A DNA stretch of 64,000 bases from Modestobacter caceresii (GCF_000761485.1 NZ_JPMX01000075.1:163062-227061), one strand, 5' to 3'. Positions 41,860-51,513 are shown, numbered from the stretch's first letter. The notes: a model not told the origin generated them from the sequence alone. Numbers and translations: made by a program.

Positions 41860-43155
41860 TCACCGGGCGCCCGCCAGGGACAGCGACTCCCAGAAGACCG
41901 CCTCCCCGATGACCCGCACCCCGAGGCTGCGAGCCTTCCGGGCCTTGCCCGACTGGGAGTCTGGATCGGCGCAAACGAGCAGGCTCGTCTTGCCCGACAC
42001 CGAGAACATCGGCTCCAGGCCGGCGCCCCGAGCAGCCTGCTCGAGGTCGGCGCGGCTGCGGGACATCTCGCCGGTGAACACGATCTTGTCGCCCGCGGAG
42101 AACAGCCCGGGCCGGCGAGGCAGCGAGACCTTCGCGCCGGAGCGGACCATGGTCAGCGCGACGTCGACGTCCCGGCTCTCCATCCCCAGCAGCTCGGCCA
42201 CACGTCGCAGGTCGGCCAGCTCGGCGTCGGTGACCACGTCGTCAGCGAGCGCCGTGGTGGCCAGCGCATCGAGGTAGAGGCGGTGCGCGGCCCGCACGTG
42301 GTCTGGTCCGCAGCCGAGCTCGGCGGCGAGGGAGAACAACTGATCGGCCTCGGTGATGCTGACCAGCCGGTCCTCGAGCGCCTCGTCCAGCACGGTCAGG
42401 TAGGGCGCCATGCTCGGCGGTGCGCCGTCCAGCGCGGGCAGGGCCGCGACGAGCCCGCCGAGGTAGCCATCACGCCGGCGGGACAGCGCGGTGGCCGCGT
42501 CCCGGGGCACCGAAGGACAGGGGGCGCAGGGCGAGCACGGGCCGGGTTCGACCGCCCGGGCGACGAGGTCGGCCCAGACGGCGTCGAGCGGTTCGAAGCC
42601 CTCGTAGCCGCCATCGGCGGCGAACCGGACGGCCAGGCCGGCGCCGACCAGCGGTTCGGTGCCGAGGTCGGAGGCAAGCATCCGGAGGAGCAGCTCGGCG
42701 GTCGCACGGGCGTCGTTCAGCGCGGCGTGTGCCTCCAACGGGATGGACATGTAGTCGCAGAGCGCCTGCAGGGAGCGAGTGCCCGCGCCGAAGAACAGCG
42801 GGGCCAGGCGCATGGTGCACAGCGACGGCGACAGCCCGATCGGCACGCCGGCGCGGCCGAACTCCCGGCCCAGGAACCGCAGGTCGAACAGGGCGTTGTG
42901 CGCCACGACGAGCCGGCCGGCCAGCAGGTGGCTGAGGTAGCCGGCGATGTCGGAGAAGGCCGGTGCGTCGGCGACGTCGCGGGCGGAGATGCCGTGCACC
43001 GAGGTGGGTCCGACGTCGCGCCCGGGGTTGACCAGGGTGCAGAACTCGCCCTCGACCTCACCGCGGTCGTCGAGCAGGACGACGCCCACCTCGACCACCC
43101 GGTCGACGCCGGGGCGCAGGCCGGTGGTCTCCAGGTCCAGGACGGCGACGCTCAC
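41860..43155 (-). CDS. DnaQ-type 3'-5' exonuclease with C-terminal BRCT domain
   Basis: A 431-residue protein. The N-terminal DEDD exonuclease has VLDLETTGL (D, E), AHNALFDLRFL (D) and an HAALNDARATAELL segment (H, D), the DEDDh order of DNA polymerase III epsilon. A helical middle carries a CSPCAPC Cys cluster. The C-terminal BRCT domain (FSAGDKIVFTGEMSRSRADL ... GKTSLLVCADPDSQSGKARK, split here) resembles that of NAD-dependent ligase. It would trim DNA 3' ends in repair. GTG 43155 has GGAGGAGG upstream and overlaps the stop of the next upstream gene by 4 bp. Confidence 0.9.
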   Translation of the reverse strand: MSVAVLDLETTGLRPGVDRVVEVGVVLLDDRGEVEGEFCTLVNPGRDVGPTSVHGISARDVADAPAFSDIAGYLSHLLAGRLVVAHNALFDLRFLGREFGRAGVPIGLSPSLCTMRLAPLFFGAGTRSLQALCDYMSIPLEAHAALNDARATAELLLRMLASDLGTEPLVGAGLAVRFAADGGYEGFEPLDAVWADLVARAVEPGPCSPCAPCPSVPRDAATALSRRRDGYLGGLVAALPALDGAPPSMAPYLTVLDEALEDRLVSITEADQLFSLAAELGCGPDHVRAAHRLYLDALATTALADDVVTDAELADLRRVAELLGMESRDVDVALTMVRSGAKVSLPRRPGLFSAGDKIVFTGEMSRSRADLEQAARGAGLEPMFSVSGKTSLLVCADPDSQSGKARKARSLGVRVIGEAVFWESLSLAGAR

Positions 43156-43691
43156 GCTGCCTCCTCCTGCGTCGTCCCCGGCGCAGCCGGCCAGCCGGGC
43201 GGGTGCTCGCGGGCGGCCTCCCCGCCGGAGGACAGCAGGAACGGCCGGGTGAGCCGCTGGCTCTCCACCTCGTCCCACGCGGTGAGCAGGTCGGAGACCC
43301 AGCGGGCCAGGGTGAGGGCCCGCGAGGCGAGCGGATCGCCGGCGGCCTCGGCGGTGGCCGTGTCGGGAACGGAAGGCCACCGCGGACGGACGAGGCTCCG
43401 GCGGGCCGACGGAAGCGACGCCAGGTGCCCGGCGAAGGCCCGGTCCAGGTCGGCGATCTCCTGGCGGACAGCCGTCGCGAGAGCCGCAGGACCGGCTCCG
43501 GAGCCGAACCGCCCGGAGGCTGACTCGGTGGTCACCAGGAGGCGTCCGCGCACCAGCCCGTCGATCCGTTCGTCGTCCGCCGGGAGGACCCAGGCGCCCG
43601 CCATCGTCGACTCGAGGCCGTCACCGACGCTCACCTGCCAGATGGCCACCTGCTCGTCGGTCGGCTGATCGACCACGATGATCCCGCTCAT
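43152..43691 (-). CDS. Unknown 179-residue protein coupled to the exonuclease
   Basis: A cytosolic alpha/beta-plus-helical protein with no recognised domain. The N-terminal part (IIVVDQPTDEQVAIWQVSVG, then AGAWVLPADDERIDGLV) looks like a small beta sheet; the rest is helical, including RQEIADLDRAFAGHLASLP and ALTLARWVSDLLTAWDEVE. ATG 43691 begins the operon and its stop overlaps the exonuclease GTG, so the two should be made together. It may be an accessory subunit of the exonuclease, as an inference from coupling. Confidence 0.7.
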   Translation of the reverse strand: MSGIIVVDQPTDEQVAIWQVSVGDGLESTMAGAWVLPADDERIDGLVRGRLLVTTESASGRFGSGAGPAALATAVRQEIADLDRAFAGHLASLPSARRSLVRPRWPSVPDTATAEAAGDPLASRALTLARWVSDLLTAWDEVESQRLTRPFLLSSGGEAAREHPPGWPAAPGTTQEEAA

Positions 43692-43871
43692 GCGTCCCCC
43701 GCTCTGGGTGCAACGAGGCGGACCATGACATGGCGAACCGACGGGATCCGGCGTCTGCGGAACGAATTCGTCCCATGAGCCACACGCGGCTCAGGCGCCG
43801 CTCGCGGGCCAGGTGTTCGGACCTGCAGGGTTGACCGGGTCGACCTCCATCGCCCCGGGACTCCGGTCCCC

Positions 43872-45119
43872 TCAGCCTGCGAGTTCGTCGCACCGGGTCG
43901 CGATCAGGTCCCGGAGCCGGTCGGTCGTCGCATCGCCGAAGCCGATCTCGTCCAGTCGGTCGAGGTGTGCCCGGCCGACGTCGACGAGCCGGTCGAGCGC
44001 GCGAGCGAGGGCCCGCTCGGCCAGGCCGAGTCGCTGCGCCGCGTCGAGCCACCACCGGCGGCTCAGCCGGTTCGCCCGGCCGTACATCGGCAGCGCCATC
44101 GGGTCGCGCCAGGACGAGTACGGCTGCGTGGACAGCAGGTCGTAGGCGGGGGTCACCTCCCACAGACCGGACGGCGCCTGCCGGATGGACAGGTTCTTGC
44201 CGTGCAGGTCGCCGTTGCCGATGAGGTAGCTGAAGGCCGCTGTCTCCAGGATGCGACGCAGCGCCAGCGGTCTCGAGCCACCGGCCACCTCGACGGCGCG
44301 GGCCAGACCGGTCGCCGCCTCCTGGAAGGTGAGCCGGTACTTCGCTGCCGGGTAGCGGCCGAGCACCTGGCAGGCGTCCTCCTGCGCCAGTCGGCGCGGC
44401 GGCGCGCCGGCTGCCTTGATCCGGTCGAAGCGCTCCACCAACAGGCCCAGCCGACCGGCTCGGTCGGACATCAGCCGGTGGTTCGGCACCGGCAGGCCGC
44501 ATGCGCGGGCCATGCCGAGGAAGAAGTGCTCGTTCTCGACCAGGTGGGGGTAGCCGTTCGGGTCGAGCTTCAGGATGGCGGGGCCGGAGGTGGTGCCGAC
44601 CGGGGTGGAGAGCATCGCCGCAGAGACCTTGACCTGCACCCCCGGCAGCGCGACCCGCTCGAGCTGGTCGGGATCGGTGGACGTGGCACGCGCGAAGACG
44701 TCGGCGAAGTCGCTCGTCCCCGCCTTGTCCGGATCGAATAGCAGGGCCGGGTCGGTGGGTGGCGCGCCGTTCGGGAGCACCTGCACGTCGCCGATGGCAT
44801 CGGAACCCACGACCAGCAGCAGGGTGAGGTGGTCGTCGATCGACGTCCGGGCCCCAGCCATGACCGCTTGCAGGCGAGCACCCTCCGGGAGCAGGCCGGC
44901 GAAGAACGGCGGGACTGCCCCTGCGGTGGCGCGCACCGGCTCGGCGTTCCTGGGGAGCGAGACGGCTATCGCCGGCAGGGCGGCATCGGCCAGGTAGTCG
45001 TCTGTGTAGCGGAACTCGACGTCATCGCCGTCCCGGCGCAGTCGGCCGGCCAGGAGGCCGGCTTTGTAGACGTCAGCCTCCGCGACACCGACCAGGTCGG
45101 CGACGGACGGCGTGGTCAC
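43872..45119 (-). CDS. hipA: HipA-type Ser/Thr kinase toxin
   Basis: A 415-residue HipA-fold kinase. The N-terminal subdomain (FFAGLLPEGARLQAVMAG) is the typical HipA couple region. The kinase core has VQVKVSAAMLS, ILKLDPNGYPHLVENEHF, LLVERFDR, and the catalytic IGNGDLHGKNLSI with Asp and Asn, then TPAYDLLST. HipA kinases inactivate aminoacyl-tRNA synthetases and cause persistence. GTG 45119 overlaps the HipB stop as GTGA. Confidence 0.92.
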   Translation of the reverse strand: MTTPSVADLVGVAEADVYKAGLLAGRLRRDGDDVEFRYTDDYLADAALPAIAVSLPRNAEPVRATAGAVPPFFAGLLPEGARLQAVMAGARTSIDDHLTLLLVVGSDAIGDVQVLPNGAPPTDPALLFDPDKAGTSDFADVFARATSTDPDQLERVALPGVQVKVSAAMLSTPVGTTSGPAILKLDPNGYPHLVENEHFFLGMARACGLPVPNHRLMSDRAGRLGLLVERFDRIKAAGAPPRRLAQEDACQVLGRYPAAKYRLTFQEAATGLARAVEVAGGSRPLALRRILETAAFSYLIGNGDLHGKNLSIRQAPSGLWEVTPAYDLLSTQPYSSWRDPMALPMYGRANRLSRRWWLDAAQRLGLAERALARALDRLVDVGRAHLDRLDEIGFGDATTDRLRDLIATRCDELAG

Positions 45120-45409
45120 CGGGAGCCGGTCCCGGGTCGGAGCAGCACGGCGTCCGGGACCGCGTCGAGCGCGGGCCGTGGGCCGACGGCCAGCACCAGC
45201 CCGAGGGCGTCGAGAACGGCCAGGGCGACCGCGAGGGTCAACGTGTGGGCCCCTGTCTCCAGCGTCCGGACGGAGGAGACGCCGACTCCGGCCAGGTCGG
45301 CGAGCTCGGCCTGGGTGAGGTTCAGCGTGAGCCGCCGGTCGGCGACCACCTGACCGACCCCGGTCAGATCGTCCTTGCGGCGACGCCGCGGGCCCGCAGG
45401 TGATGACAC
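45116..45409 (-). CDS. hipB: HipB-type HTH antitoxin
   Basis: A 97-residue Cro/CI-type HTH protein: VVADRRLTLNLTQAELADLA then GVGVSSVRTLETG and a C-terminal LAVLDALGLVLAVGP segment. ATG 45409 lies 14 bp from the nearest of three matching inverted repeats, so it should repress its own operon and perhaps the divergent DUF4011 gene. Confidence 0.92.
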   Translation of the reverse strand: MSSPAGPRRRRKDDLTGVGQVVADRRLTLNLTQAELADLAGVGVSSVRTLETGAHTLTLAVALAVLDALGLVLAVGPRPALDAVPDAVLLRPGTGSR

Positions 45410-45422
45410 GTGATCCTCCCTG

Positions 45423-45440
45423 TCGTTGCTGTAGCGAAGA
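45423..45440. promoter_or_regulatory. HipB operator candidate O1
   Basis: TCGTTGC-TGTA-GCGAAGA: the 7-bp inverted repeat of O3 with two mismatches, closest to hipB. Confidence 0.6.
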
Positions 45441-45482
45441 TAAGGCCCTCGATGGGCTGCTCACCTCATTGATGGGTCTTTA

Positions 45483-45500
45483 TCGTTGCGATCGTAACGA
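45483..45500. promoter_or_regulatory. HipB operator candidate O2
   Basis: TCGTTGC-GATC-GTAACGA, one mismatch from perfect symmetry, beginning exactly 60 bp from O1. Confidence 0.7.
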
Positions 45501-45541
45501 CAAAGCGCATCGATCTACCCAGTTCTCTCTCCAACGAGCTA

Positions 45542-45561
45542 GTCGTTGCTGTAGCAACGAC
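45542..45561. promoter_or_regulatory. HipB operator candidate O3
   Basis: GTCGTTGC-TGTA-GCAACGAC is a perfect 8-bp inverted repeat; its TCGTTGC half starts at 45,543, exactly 60 bp beyond O2. It is nearest to the divergent giant gene. Confidence 0.75.
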
Positions 45562-45684
45562 AGTCGCCGCCGCATCCCGCTGACACCGCCTCCCTTCGGA
45601 CGGGCTTCGTCCGCTGGCGCCCCACCTGCCACACCCGTCACGGCCTGACCCGGACTCGTCGCCGCAGGCCGGTAGACAAGGCGC

Positions 45685-48600
45685 ATGACTGACCCCGTGG
45701 ACGTCCGGCCGGCGGCGATCGACATGGCGGCGAGGGTCAGCGTCGAGGTCACGGCTGTGCCCGTGCTCAGCTACGCGCTCGCGCACAACGGCATCGTCGT
45801 GGTCTCCCAGCTGGTGCTGACCGGGCATGGCGAGCCGGTACGGCACGCCAGCGTGCACGTGGGCGTCCGGGACGCCGCGGGCCCGATCGGCGAGGCCGTC
45901 GAGCTGTTCGCCGACATCGACCCCGGGCACACCACGGTGCTCACCGACGTCGGCCTGCGGCTGGACCCGGCGGCGATGCTGCAGGTCGAGGAACGCCGTC
46001 CCGGCTGGCTGTCGGTCCTGGTCGAGAAGGACAGCGAGGTGCTCGGCCGGGCGCGCGTGCCGGTGCAGGTGTTGGCCGCGGCGCAGTGGCTGGCCACTCC
46101 GCTGGAGCTGGCGATGGAGATGCTCGCCGCCCACGTCCTGCCCAACCACCCGTCGATCACCGCGCTGGTCGCCGAGGCCGCCGAGGTGCTGCGCACGCAG
46201 ACCGGGAGTCCGTCGATCCAGGGCTACCAGTCCGGCGCCGAGCGGGTGGACGCGGTCGCGTCCGCGATCTGCGCCGCCGTCCAGGCCCGCGACGTCCGCT
46301 ACAGCGAACCACCGGCCAGCTGGGCCGACGCCGGGCAGAAGGTGCGCACGCCCGGCGAGGTGCTCGACGAGCGGGTCGGCACCTGCCTGGACCTGGTCGT
46401 CGTCCTGGCTGCCGCGCTGGAGCAGGCCGGCATCCGGCCGCTGCTGTGGCTGGTCGAGGGACATGCCTTCCTCGGTTACTGGCGCGAGGAGCTGTCGGCG
46501 CAGAGCTCCGCGACCACCGACGTCGCCAGCCTGGTGAACCTGGTCGACCTGGGGCTGATCCGGCTGGTCGAGACGACCATGCTCACCACCCGCGCTCAGT
46601 CCGCCCACTCGGAGCCCGTCGGCTTCGACGAGCTGCACCGCCCGTCGTACGCGGCCTGGCTCACCGGCGACCTCGACCGGGTCATCGGGGTGGTCGACGT
46701 CTACCGCGCTCGGCGCGACGGCGTCCTCCCGCTGCCGGCCCGCACCCGCGACGCCGACGGCACCGTGCAGGTGGTCGAGTACCGGCCGGCCGTGCACAGC
46801 ACCCCGGCCCGCCCGGCTGATGCCGGGACGGCGGCGGAGCACGAGGCCCGGGAGCTCGCTCCGCCGCGGATCGCGCAGTGGAAGAACGCACTGCTGGACC
46901 TGAGCCTGCGCAACCGCCTGATCAACTACACGCCGCGCGCCGGGATTGCGCTGACCGTGCCCGATGCGCAGCTCGGCGCGTTGGAGGACCTGGTCAACGG
47001 CGGGACGCCGCTGACCCTGCTGCCCAGCGACCAGCTGGCCGCGGTCCAGCGCGAGCGGGGGCTGCGGTCGGCCCGGGAGCTGCCGCAGGAGCAGCTGACC
47101 GAGCTGCTGCTGGACCGGCGGGGCCTGTACGTCGACGTCCCGGAGAGCTCGTATCTGACCCGGATGCGGGCGATGGCCTACAAGGCGAAGACGGTGCTGG
47201 AGGAGACCGGCGCCAACAACCTGTACCTGGCGCTGGGCAGCCTCGCCTGGGAGCTCGACGGCCGGCCGCTGCGCTCACCGCTGATCCTGGTGCCCGTCGT
47301 GCTGAAGGCGCACTCGCGGTCCGGCGCGTACCGGCTGACCGTGGACGAGTCCGGTACCAGCACGCCCAACTACTGCCTGCTGGAGAAGCTGCGCCAGCTG
47401 CACGGCCTGAGCGTGCCCGGCCTGGCCGAACCGACCGAGGACGGCGCCGGCATCGACCTGGACGCCGCGCTCCAGGCGATGCGGATCGCGCTGGTCGAGC
47501 AGGGGCTGCCGTACCGGGTCGAGCCGACCGCCGACCTGGCGATCCTGGCGTTCGCGAAGTTCCGGCTGTGGAAGGACCTGGACGAGCACTGGGCGACGCT
47601 GAGCGAGAACCCGCTGGTCGCCCACCTGGTGCACTCCCCCACCGATCCGTTCGACGATCCGGTCGCCGCGGACGGCTCGGTCGACCTCGACGAGCTCGCG
47701 GCCGGCGTGCCGGTGCCGGCGGACGCCTCGCAGCTGACCGCGGTCGCCGAGGCCGCCGCCGGCCGGACGTTCGTGCTGGAGGGCCCGCCGGGGACTGGCA
47801 AGTCGCAGACCATCACCAACCTGCTCGCCCGGGCGGTCGCCGACGGCAAGCGGGTGCTGTTCGTCGCCGAGAAGCGCGCCGCGCTGGACGTCGTGGCCCG
47901 GCGGCTGGACGCCGTCGGGATGGGCCCGTTCGCGCTCGACCTGCACGACAAGGGCAGCCGGCCAGCTGTGGTGCGGGCCCAGATCCGCGCGGCGCTGGAG
48001 CACGCCGTGCAGGTCGACGAGCAGGGGCTGGCCGCCGACGGGGAGGACCTCCGCTCCGCCCGGCGCTCGCTGGCCCGGTACGCCACCCGGCTGCACGAGC
48101 AGAACGCCGCCGGCCTGTCGCTGTACAGCGCGCACACCGGAGTGCTCAGCGTGGGCGACTCCGTGCCGCCGCTGCCCGTCTCCCCGGCTGCGGTCGGTGG
48201 GTTGACGGCCGACGACGTGACGGCGGTACGGCGCGCCCTGGCCGGACTCCCGGACGTCGCCGACCTGGCCCGGCCGCGGCCGGGCCACCCGTGGGGCTTC
48301 GTGGACGTCGCCGACATCGACGTGCCGGCCGCCGCGACCGCCGCTGCTGCGGTCGATGCCGCCGCCGCCGAGTTGCTCGGATCGGCGCGGCTGGCGCCGG
48401 TGCTGGCCGCGGTGCGCACGCCCGGCGACCTGATCGGACTGGCCCGGGTGCTGGACGGCCCGCCGGTCGACCTGGCGGTGCTGGACGAGACCCGCTCGGC
48501 ACGCTGGCGCAACGACACGGCCGCGCTGTCGGCCGACGTCGCCACGTTCTGCGTGGCACCGGGCGTGGACGGAGCCACGCCGGCCGCGCTGGACCTGCCG

Positions 48601-51513
48601 CTGGCGGAGATCTCTGCCGCCGGGGAGGCCGCCACGCAGTCGGGCTTCTTCGGCCGCAAGAAGCGGCTGATCGCCGTCCGCGACTCGCTGGCTCCGGTGC
48701 TGACCGGCGAGGTCGCGCCGAAGGCGGTGCCGGCGCTGGCGTCGGCGCTGCTCGCCGCGCAGACGGCGGCGCGGGCGCTGGCCGCCCGGGCCGCCGCGAT
48801 CCCCGGGCTGCAGGTGCCCAGCGACTGGAACCCGCTGACCGATCCCGGCCTGGTCGACCGGGAGGTCGACTGGCTCCGGCTGGCCGGGGCGGTGGTCGAG
48901 GGCGGCGACGGCTTCCCCGGGGCACTGCGCGCGCTGCTGGCCCAGGGGCCGGCGACCAACCCGTCGGCCGCCGCGGCGGTCGGCCGCGCGCAGGAGGCGG
49001 TGCAGCAGCTGCTGACCGCCTGCCGGTCGACGCCCGAGCAGCTCGCGGCGTGGGCGGGCACCGACGGGCTGTTCGCCCGGTGGCAGGCGACCCGCGCCGA
49101 GCGGGCGGTCACGAGTCCCGGGGTGCCGTCGCTGCGCCGGTGGCTGGACCTGGTCGCCGCCGTCGAGCCGCTACGCGCGGCCGGGCTGGGTGAGGGCCGT
49201 TCGGCGCTGCTGTCCGGCGCGGTGCCGGCCGACGACGCCGTCCGCTCCTTCGAGCTCGGGCTGGCCGGCGCCGCGATGACCGAACGGGAGGAGGCCACCG
49301 GGCTGGCCGCCTTCGACGCGCCGGTGCACGAGCGGGCGATCTCCCGGTTCACCGCGGCGTCCCGGGCGGTGCGCCGGCACCTGACCGCCGCCCTGCCCGC
49401 ATCGGTCGTCTCGGCGCGGTCCTTCGACGTCACCGCCCGCGGTGGTCGGGTCGGGGCGCTGCAGCGGGAGCTGAACCGGCAGCGCGGCGGGCTGGGCGTG
49501 CGCGGGCTGATCGCCGAGTACGGCGAGCTGGTCACCGCCGTCATGCCGTGCGTGCTGGTCAGCCCCGACTCGGTGGCCCGCTTCTTCCCGGCCCGGGCCG
49601 GGCTGTTCGACCTGGTGGTGTTCGACGAGGCGTCGCAGATCCGGGTCGCCGACGCGGTCGGCGCGCTGGGCCGGGCGCACGCTGCGGTCGTCGTCGGGGA
49701 CAGCAAGCAGATGCCTCCGACGTCCTTCGCCGAGCCGACGACCGACGACGACGCGCTGCCCGAGGACCTGGCCACCGCGGTGGAGGACGAGGAATCGATT
49801 CTCTCGGAGTGCGTGCAGGCGCGGGTGCCGCGGCAGTGGCTGTCCTGGCACTACCGCAGCCAGGACGAGTCGCTGATCGCCTTCAGCAACGGCCAGTACT
49901 ACGAGAACCGGCTGTCCTCGTTCCCGGCGCCGGTGCACGGGCCGGCCTCCTCGGCCCCGGACGGCCGCGGGGTCTCGCTGGTGCGGGTGGACGGCACGTT
50001 CCACCGGTCCGGGGCGGGCAAGCTGCTGCGCACCAACCCGGTCGAGGCGGAGGCGATCGTGGCGGAGATCCGCCGCCGCTTCGCCCTCTCCCCCGACGAG
50101 CCGCCTTCGATCGGCGTGGTGACGTTCAACGCCCAGCAGCGGGCGCTGATCGATGCGCTGCTGCGGGACGCCGGTGACGAGCGGCTCGTCGAGGCGCTGG
50201 ACCGCACCGACGGCGAGGGGCTGTTCGTCAAGAACCTGGAGAACGTGCAGGGCGACGAGCGGGACGTCGTGCTGTTCTCCACCGCGTTCAGCGCCAACGA
50301 CCGGGGACAGCTGCCGCTGAACTTCGGGCCGCTGAACAAGGCGGGTGGTGAGCGGCGGCTGAACGTGGCGATCACCCGCGCCCGGCGGCAGGTGGTGGTG
50401 TTCTCCTCCTTCGACCCGGCCGACCTGCGGGCCGAGCAGACCTCGTCGGTGGGGATCAAGCACCTGCGCGCGTACCTGGACCTGGCGGCGCACGGCACCG
50501 ACGCGCTGCCGCGGGACGCCCGGTTCGCCTCGCTCCCCGACCGGCACCGGGACGACGTCGCCGCCGCGCTGCGTGCTCGTGGGTTGATCGTGCGGACCGA
50601 TGTCGGGCTGTCGGAGTTCAAGGTGGACCTGGCCGTGTCGCTGGCCTCGGCCCCGGACGTGCCGGTGCTGGCCGTGCTGCTCGACGGGCCGGCGTGGGCC
50701 AGGCGGAGGACGGTCGGTGACCGCGACGGGCTGCCGGTGGAGGTGCTCGGCGGGATGCTGCGCTGGCCGGCGGTGGAACGGGTGTGGCTGCCGGCCTGGC
50801 TGGCCGACCAGGAGGCAGTGGTGGAGCGGCTGGTCGCCGCCGCACAGACCCCGGTCGCTCCCCCGCCCGCGGCGGAGCCGCTCCCCATCCAGCCGGTGGC
50901 GCCGGAGCCGGCGCCCACGTCGGCGGCTGCGCCGGAGCCGGTGGCGGTCAAGTCGTCGGCGACGGTGCTGGACTGCGAGGAGCCGTTCGTGCCGTGGACG
51001 CCGGAGCCGGCAGGTGAGCGCAGCCTGCTCGACCAACTGGGCAACCGGCGGGTGGCCGAGCGGGTGGGGCGGGTGCTGCAGGCCGGCGCCGAGGCCGAGG
51101 GGCCGATCCACCTCGACCGGCTGGCCCGGCTCACGGCCGGCGCGTTCGGCCTGGGCCGGGTGGCGCAGGCGCGCAAGGACGCGCTGGCGGCACTGGTGTT
51201 CGCGTCGGTTCGGGTCGGTGACTTCGTGTGGCCCGCTGGGCTCGACCGGTCATCATGGACCGGCTTCCGCCGTGACCCGGCGGCGACCCGGCCGATGGAG
51301 CAGGTGGCGCCGGAAGAGATCGGAAACGCGATGGTCGCGCTGTGCCGGGCCAGTGCGGGGATGACGAAGGACGAGCTGTTCGCGCAGACGCTGGAGGTCT
51401 TCGGCTACCGCCGCCGCACCGCAGCCCAGATCGCCGTCCTGGAGTCGGCCCTGGTCGCTGCCACGTCCGCCGGCCGACTGACAGCCACGGCATCCGGCCT
51501 GCTCACCGCCTGA
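45685..51513 (+). CDS. Giant DUF4011 helicase with transglutaminase-like, REase and DUF3320 domains
   Basis: A 1942-residue protein. Order: N-terminal beta region; transglutaminase-like segment (GTCLDLVVVLAAALEQAG and LWLVEGHAFLGYW, Cys and His present, about 230-270); DUF4011 (IAQWKNALLDLSLRNRLINY, about 395); SF1 helicase with GPPGTGKSQTITNLLA (about 700), VVFDEASQIRVADA (about 1310), WHYRSQDESLIAFSN, ENVQGDERDVVLFS and LNVAITRARRQVVVF; a Vsr/MTES_1575-like PD-(D/E)XK region (GLSEFKVDLAVS, about 1640); a Pro/Ala linker; and DUF3320 at the C-terminus. Such architecture is repeatedly linked to anti-phage defence. ATG 45685 has AAGG upstream. Divergent from hipBA, with the HipB-like operators between. 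Confidence 0.88.
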   Translation: MTDPVDVRPAAIDMAARVSVEVTAVPVLSYALAHNGIVVVSQLVLTGHGEPVRHASVHVGVRDAAGPIGEAVELFADIDPGHTTVLTDVGLRLDPAAMLQVEERRPGWLSVLVEKDSEVLGRARVPVQVLAAAQWLATPLELAMEMLAAHVLPNHPSITALVAEAAEVLRTQTGSPSIQGYQSGAERVDAVASAICAAVQARDVRYSEPPASWADAGQKVRTPGEVLDERVGTCLDLVVVLAAALEQAGIRPLLWLVEGHAFLGYWREELSAQSSATTDVASLVNLVDLGLIRLVETTMLTTRAQSAHSEPVGFDELHRPSYAAWLTGDLDRVIGVVDVYRARRDGVLPLPARTRDADGTVQVVEYRPAVHSTPARPADAGTAAEHEARELAPPRIAQWKNALLDLSLRNRLINYTPRAGIALTVPDAQLGALEDLVNGGTPLTLLPSDQLAAVQRERGLRSARELPQEQLTELLLDRRGLYVDVPESSYLTRMRAMAYKAKTVLEETGANNLYLALGSLAWELDGRPLRSPLILVPVVLKAHSRSGAYRLTVDESGTSTPNYCLLEKLRQLHGLSVPGLAEPTEDGAGIDLDAALQAMRIALVEQGLPYRVEPTADLAILAFAKFRLWKDLDEHWATLSENPLVAHLVHSPTDPFDDPVAADGSVDLDELAAGVPVPADASQLTAVAEAAAGRTFVLEGPPGTGKSQTITNLLARAVADGKRVLFVAEKRAALDVVARRLDAVGMGPFALDLHDKGSRPAVVRAQIRAALEHAVQVDEQGLAADGEDLRSARRSLARYATRLHEQNAAGLSLYSAHTGVLSVGDSVPPLPVSPAAVGGLTADDVTAVRRALAGLPDVADLARPRPGHPWGFVDVADIDVPAAATAAAAVDAAAAELLGSARLAPVLAAVRTPGDLIGLARVLDGPPVDLAVLDETRSARWRNDTAALSADVATFCVAPGVDGATPAALDLPLAEISAAGEAATQSGFFGRKKRLIAVRDSLAPVLTGEVAPKAVPALASALLAAQTAARALAARAAAIPGLQVPSDWNPLTDPGLVDREVDWLRLAGAVVEGGDGFPGALRALLAQGPATNPSAAAAVGRAQEAVQQLLTACRSTPEQLAAWAGTDGLFARWQATRAERAVTSPGVPSLRRWLDLVAAVEPLRAAGLGEGRSALLSGAVPADDAVRSFELGLAGAAMTEREEATGLAAFDAPVHERAISRFTAASRAVRRHLTAALPASVVSARSFDVTARGGRVGALQRELNRQRGGLGVRGLIAEYGELVTAVMPCVLVSPDSVARFFPARAGLFDLVVFDEASQIRVADAVGALGRAHAAVVVGDSKQMPPTSFAEPTTDDDALPEDLATAVEDEESILSECVQARVPRQWLSWHYRSQDESLIAFSNGQYYENRLSSFPAPVHGPASSAPDGRGVSLVRVDGTFHRSGAGKLLRTNPVEAEAIVAEIRRRFALSPDEPPSIGVVTFNAQQRALIDALLRDAGDERLVEALDRTDGEGLFVKNLENVQGDERDVVLFSTAFSANDRGQLPLNFGPLNKAGGERRLNVAITRARRQVVVFSSFDPADLRAEQTSSVGIKHLRAYLDLAAHGTDALPRDARFASLPDRHRDDVAAALRARGLIVRTDVGLSEFKVDLAVSLASAPDVPVLAVLLDGPAWARRRTVGDRDGLPVEVLGGMLRWPAVERVWLPAWLADQEAVVERLVAAAQTPVAPPPAAEPLPIQPVAPEPAPTSAAAPEPVAVKSSATVLDCEEPFVPWTPEPAGERSLLDQLGNRRVAERVGRVLQAGAEAEGPIHLDRLARLTAGAFGLGRVAQARKDALAALVFASVRVGDFVWPAGLDRSSWTGFRRDPAATRPMEQVAPEEIGNAMVALCRASAGMTKDELFAQTLEVFGYRRRTAAQIAVLESALVAATSAGRLTATASGLLTA

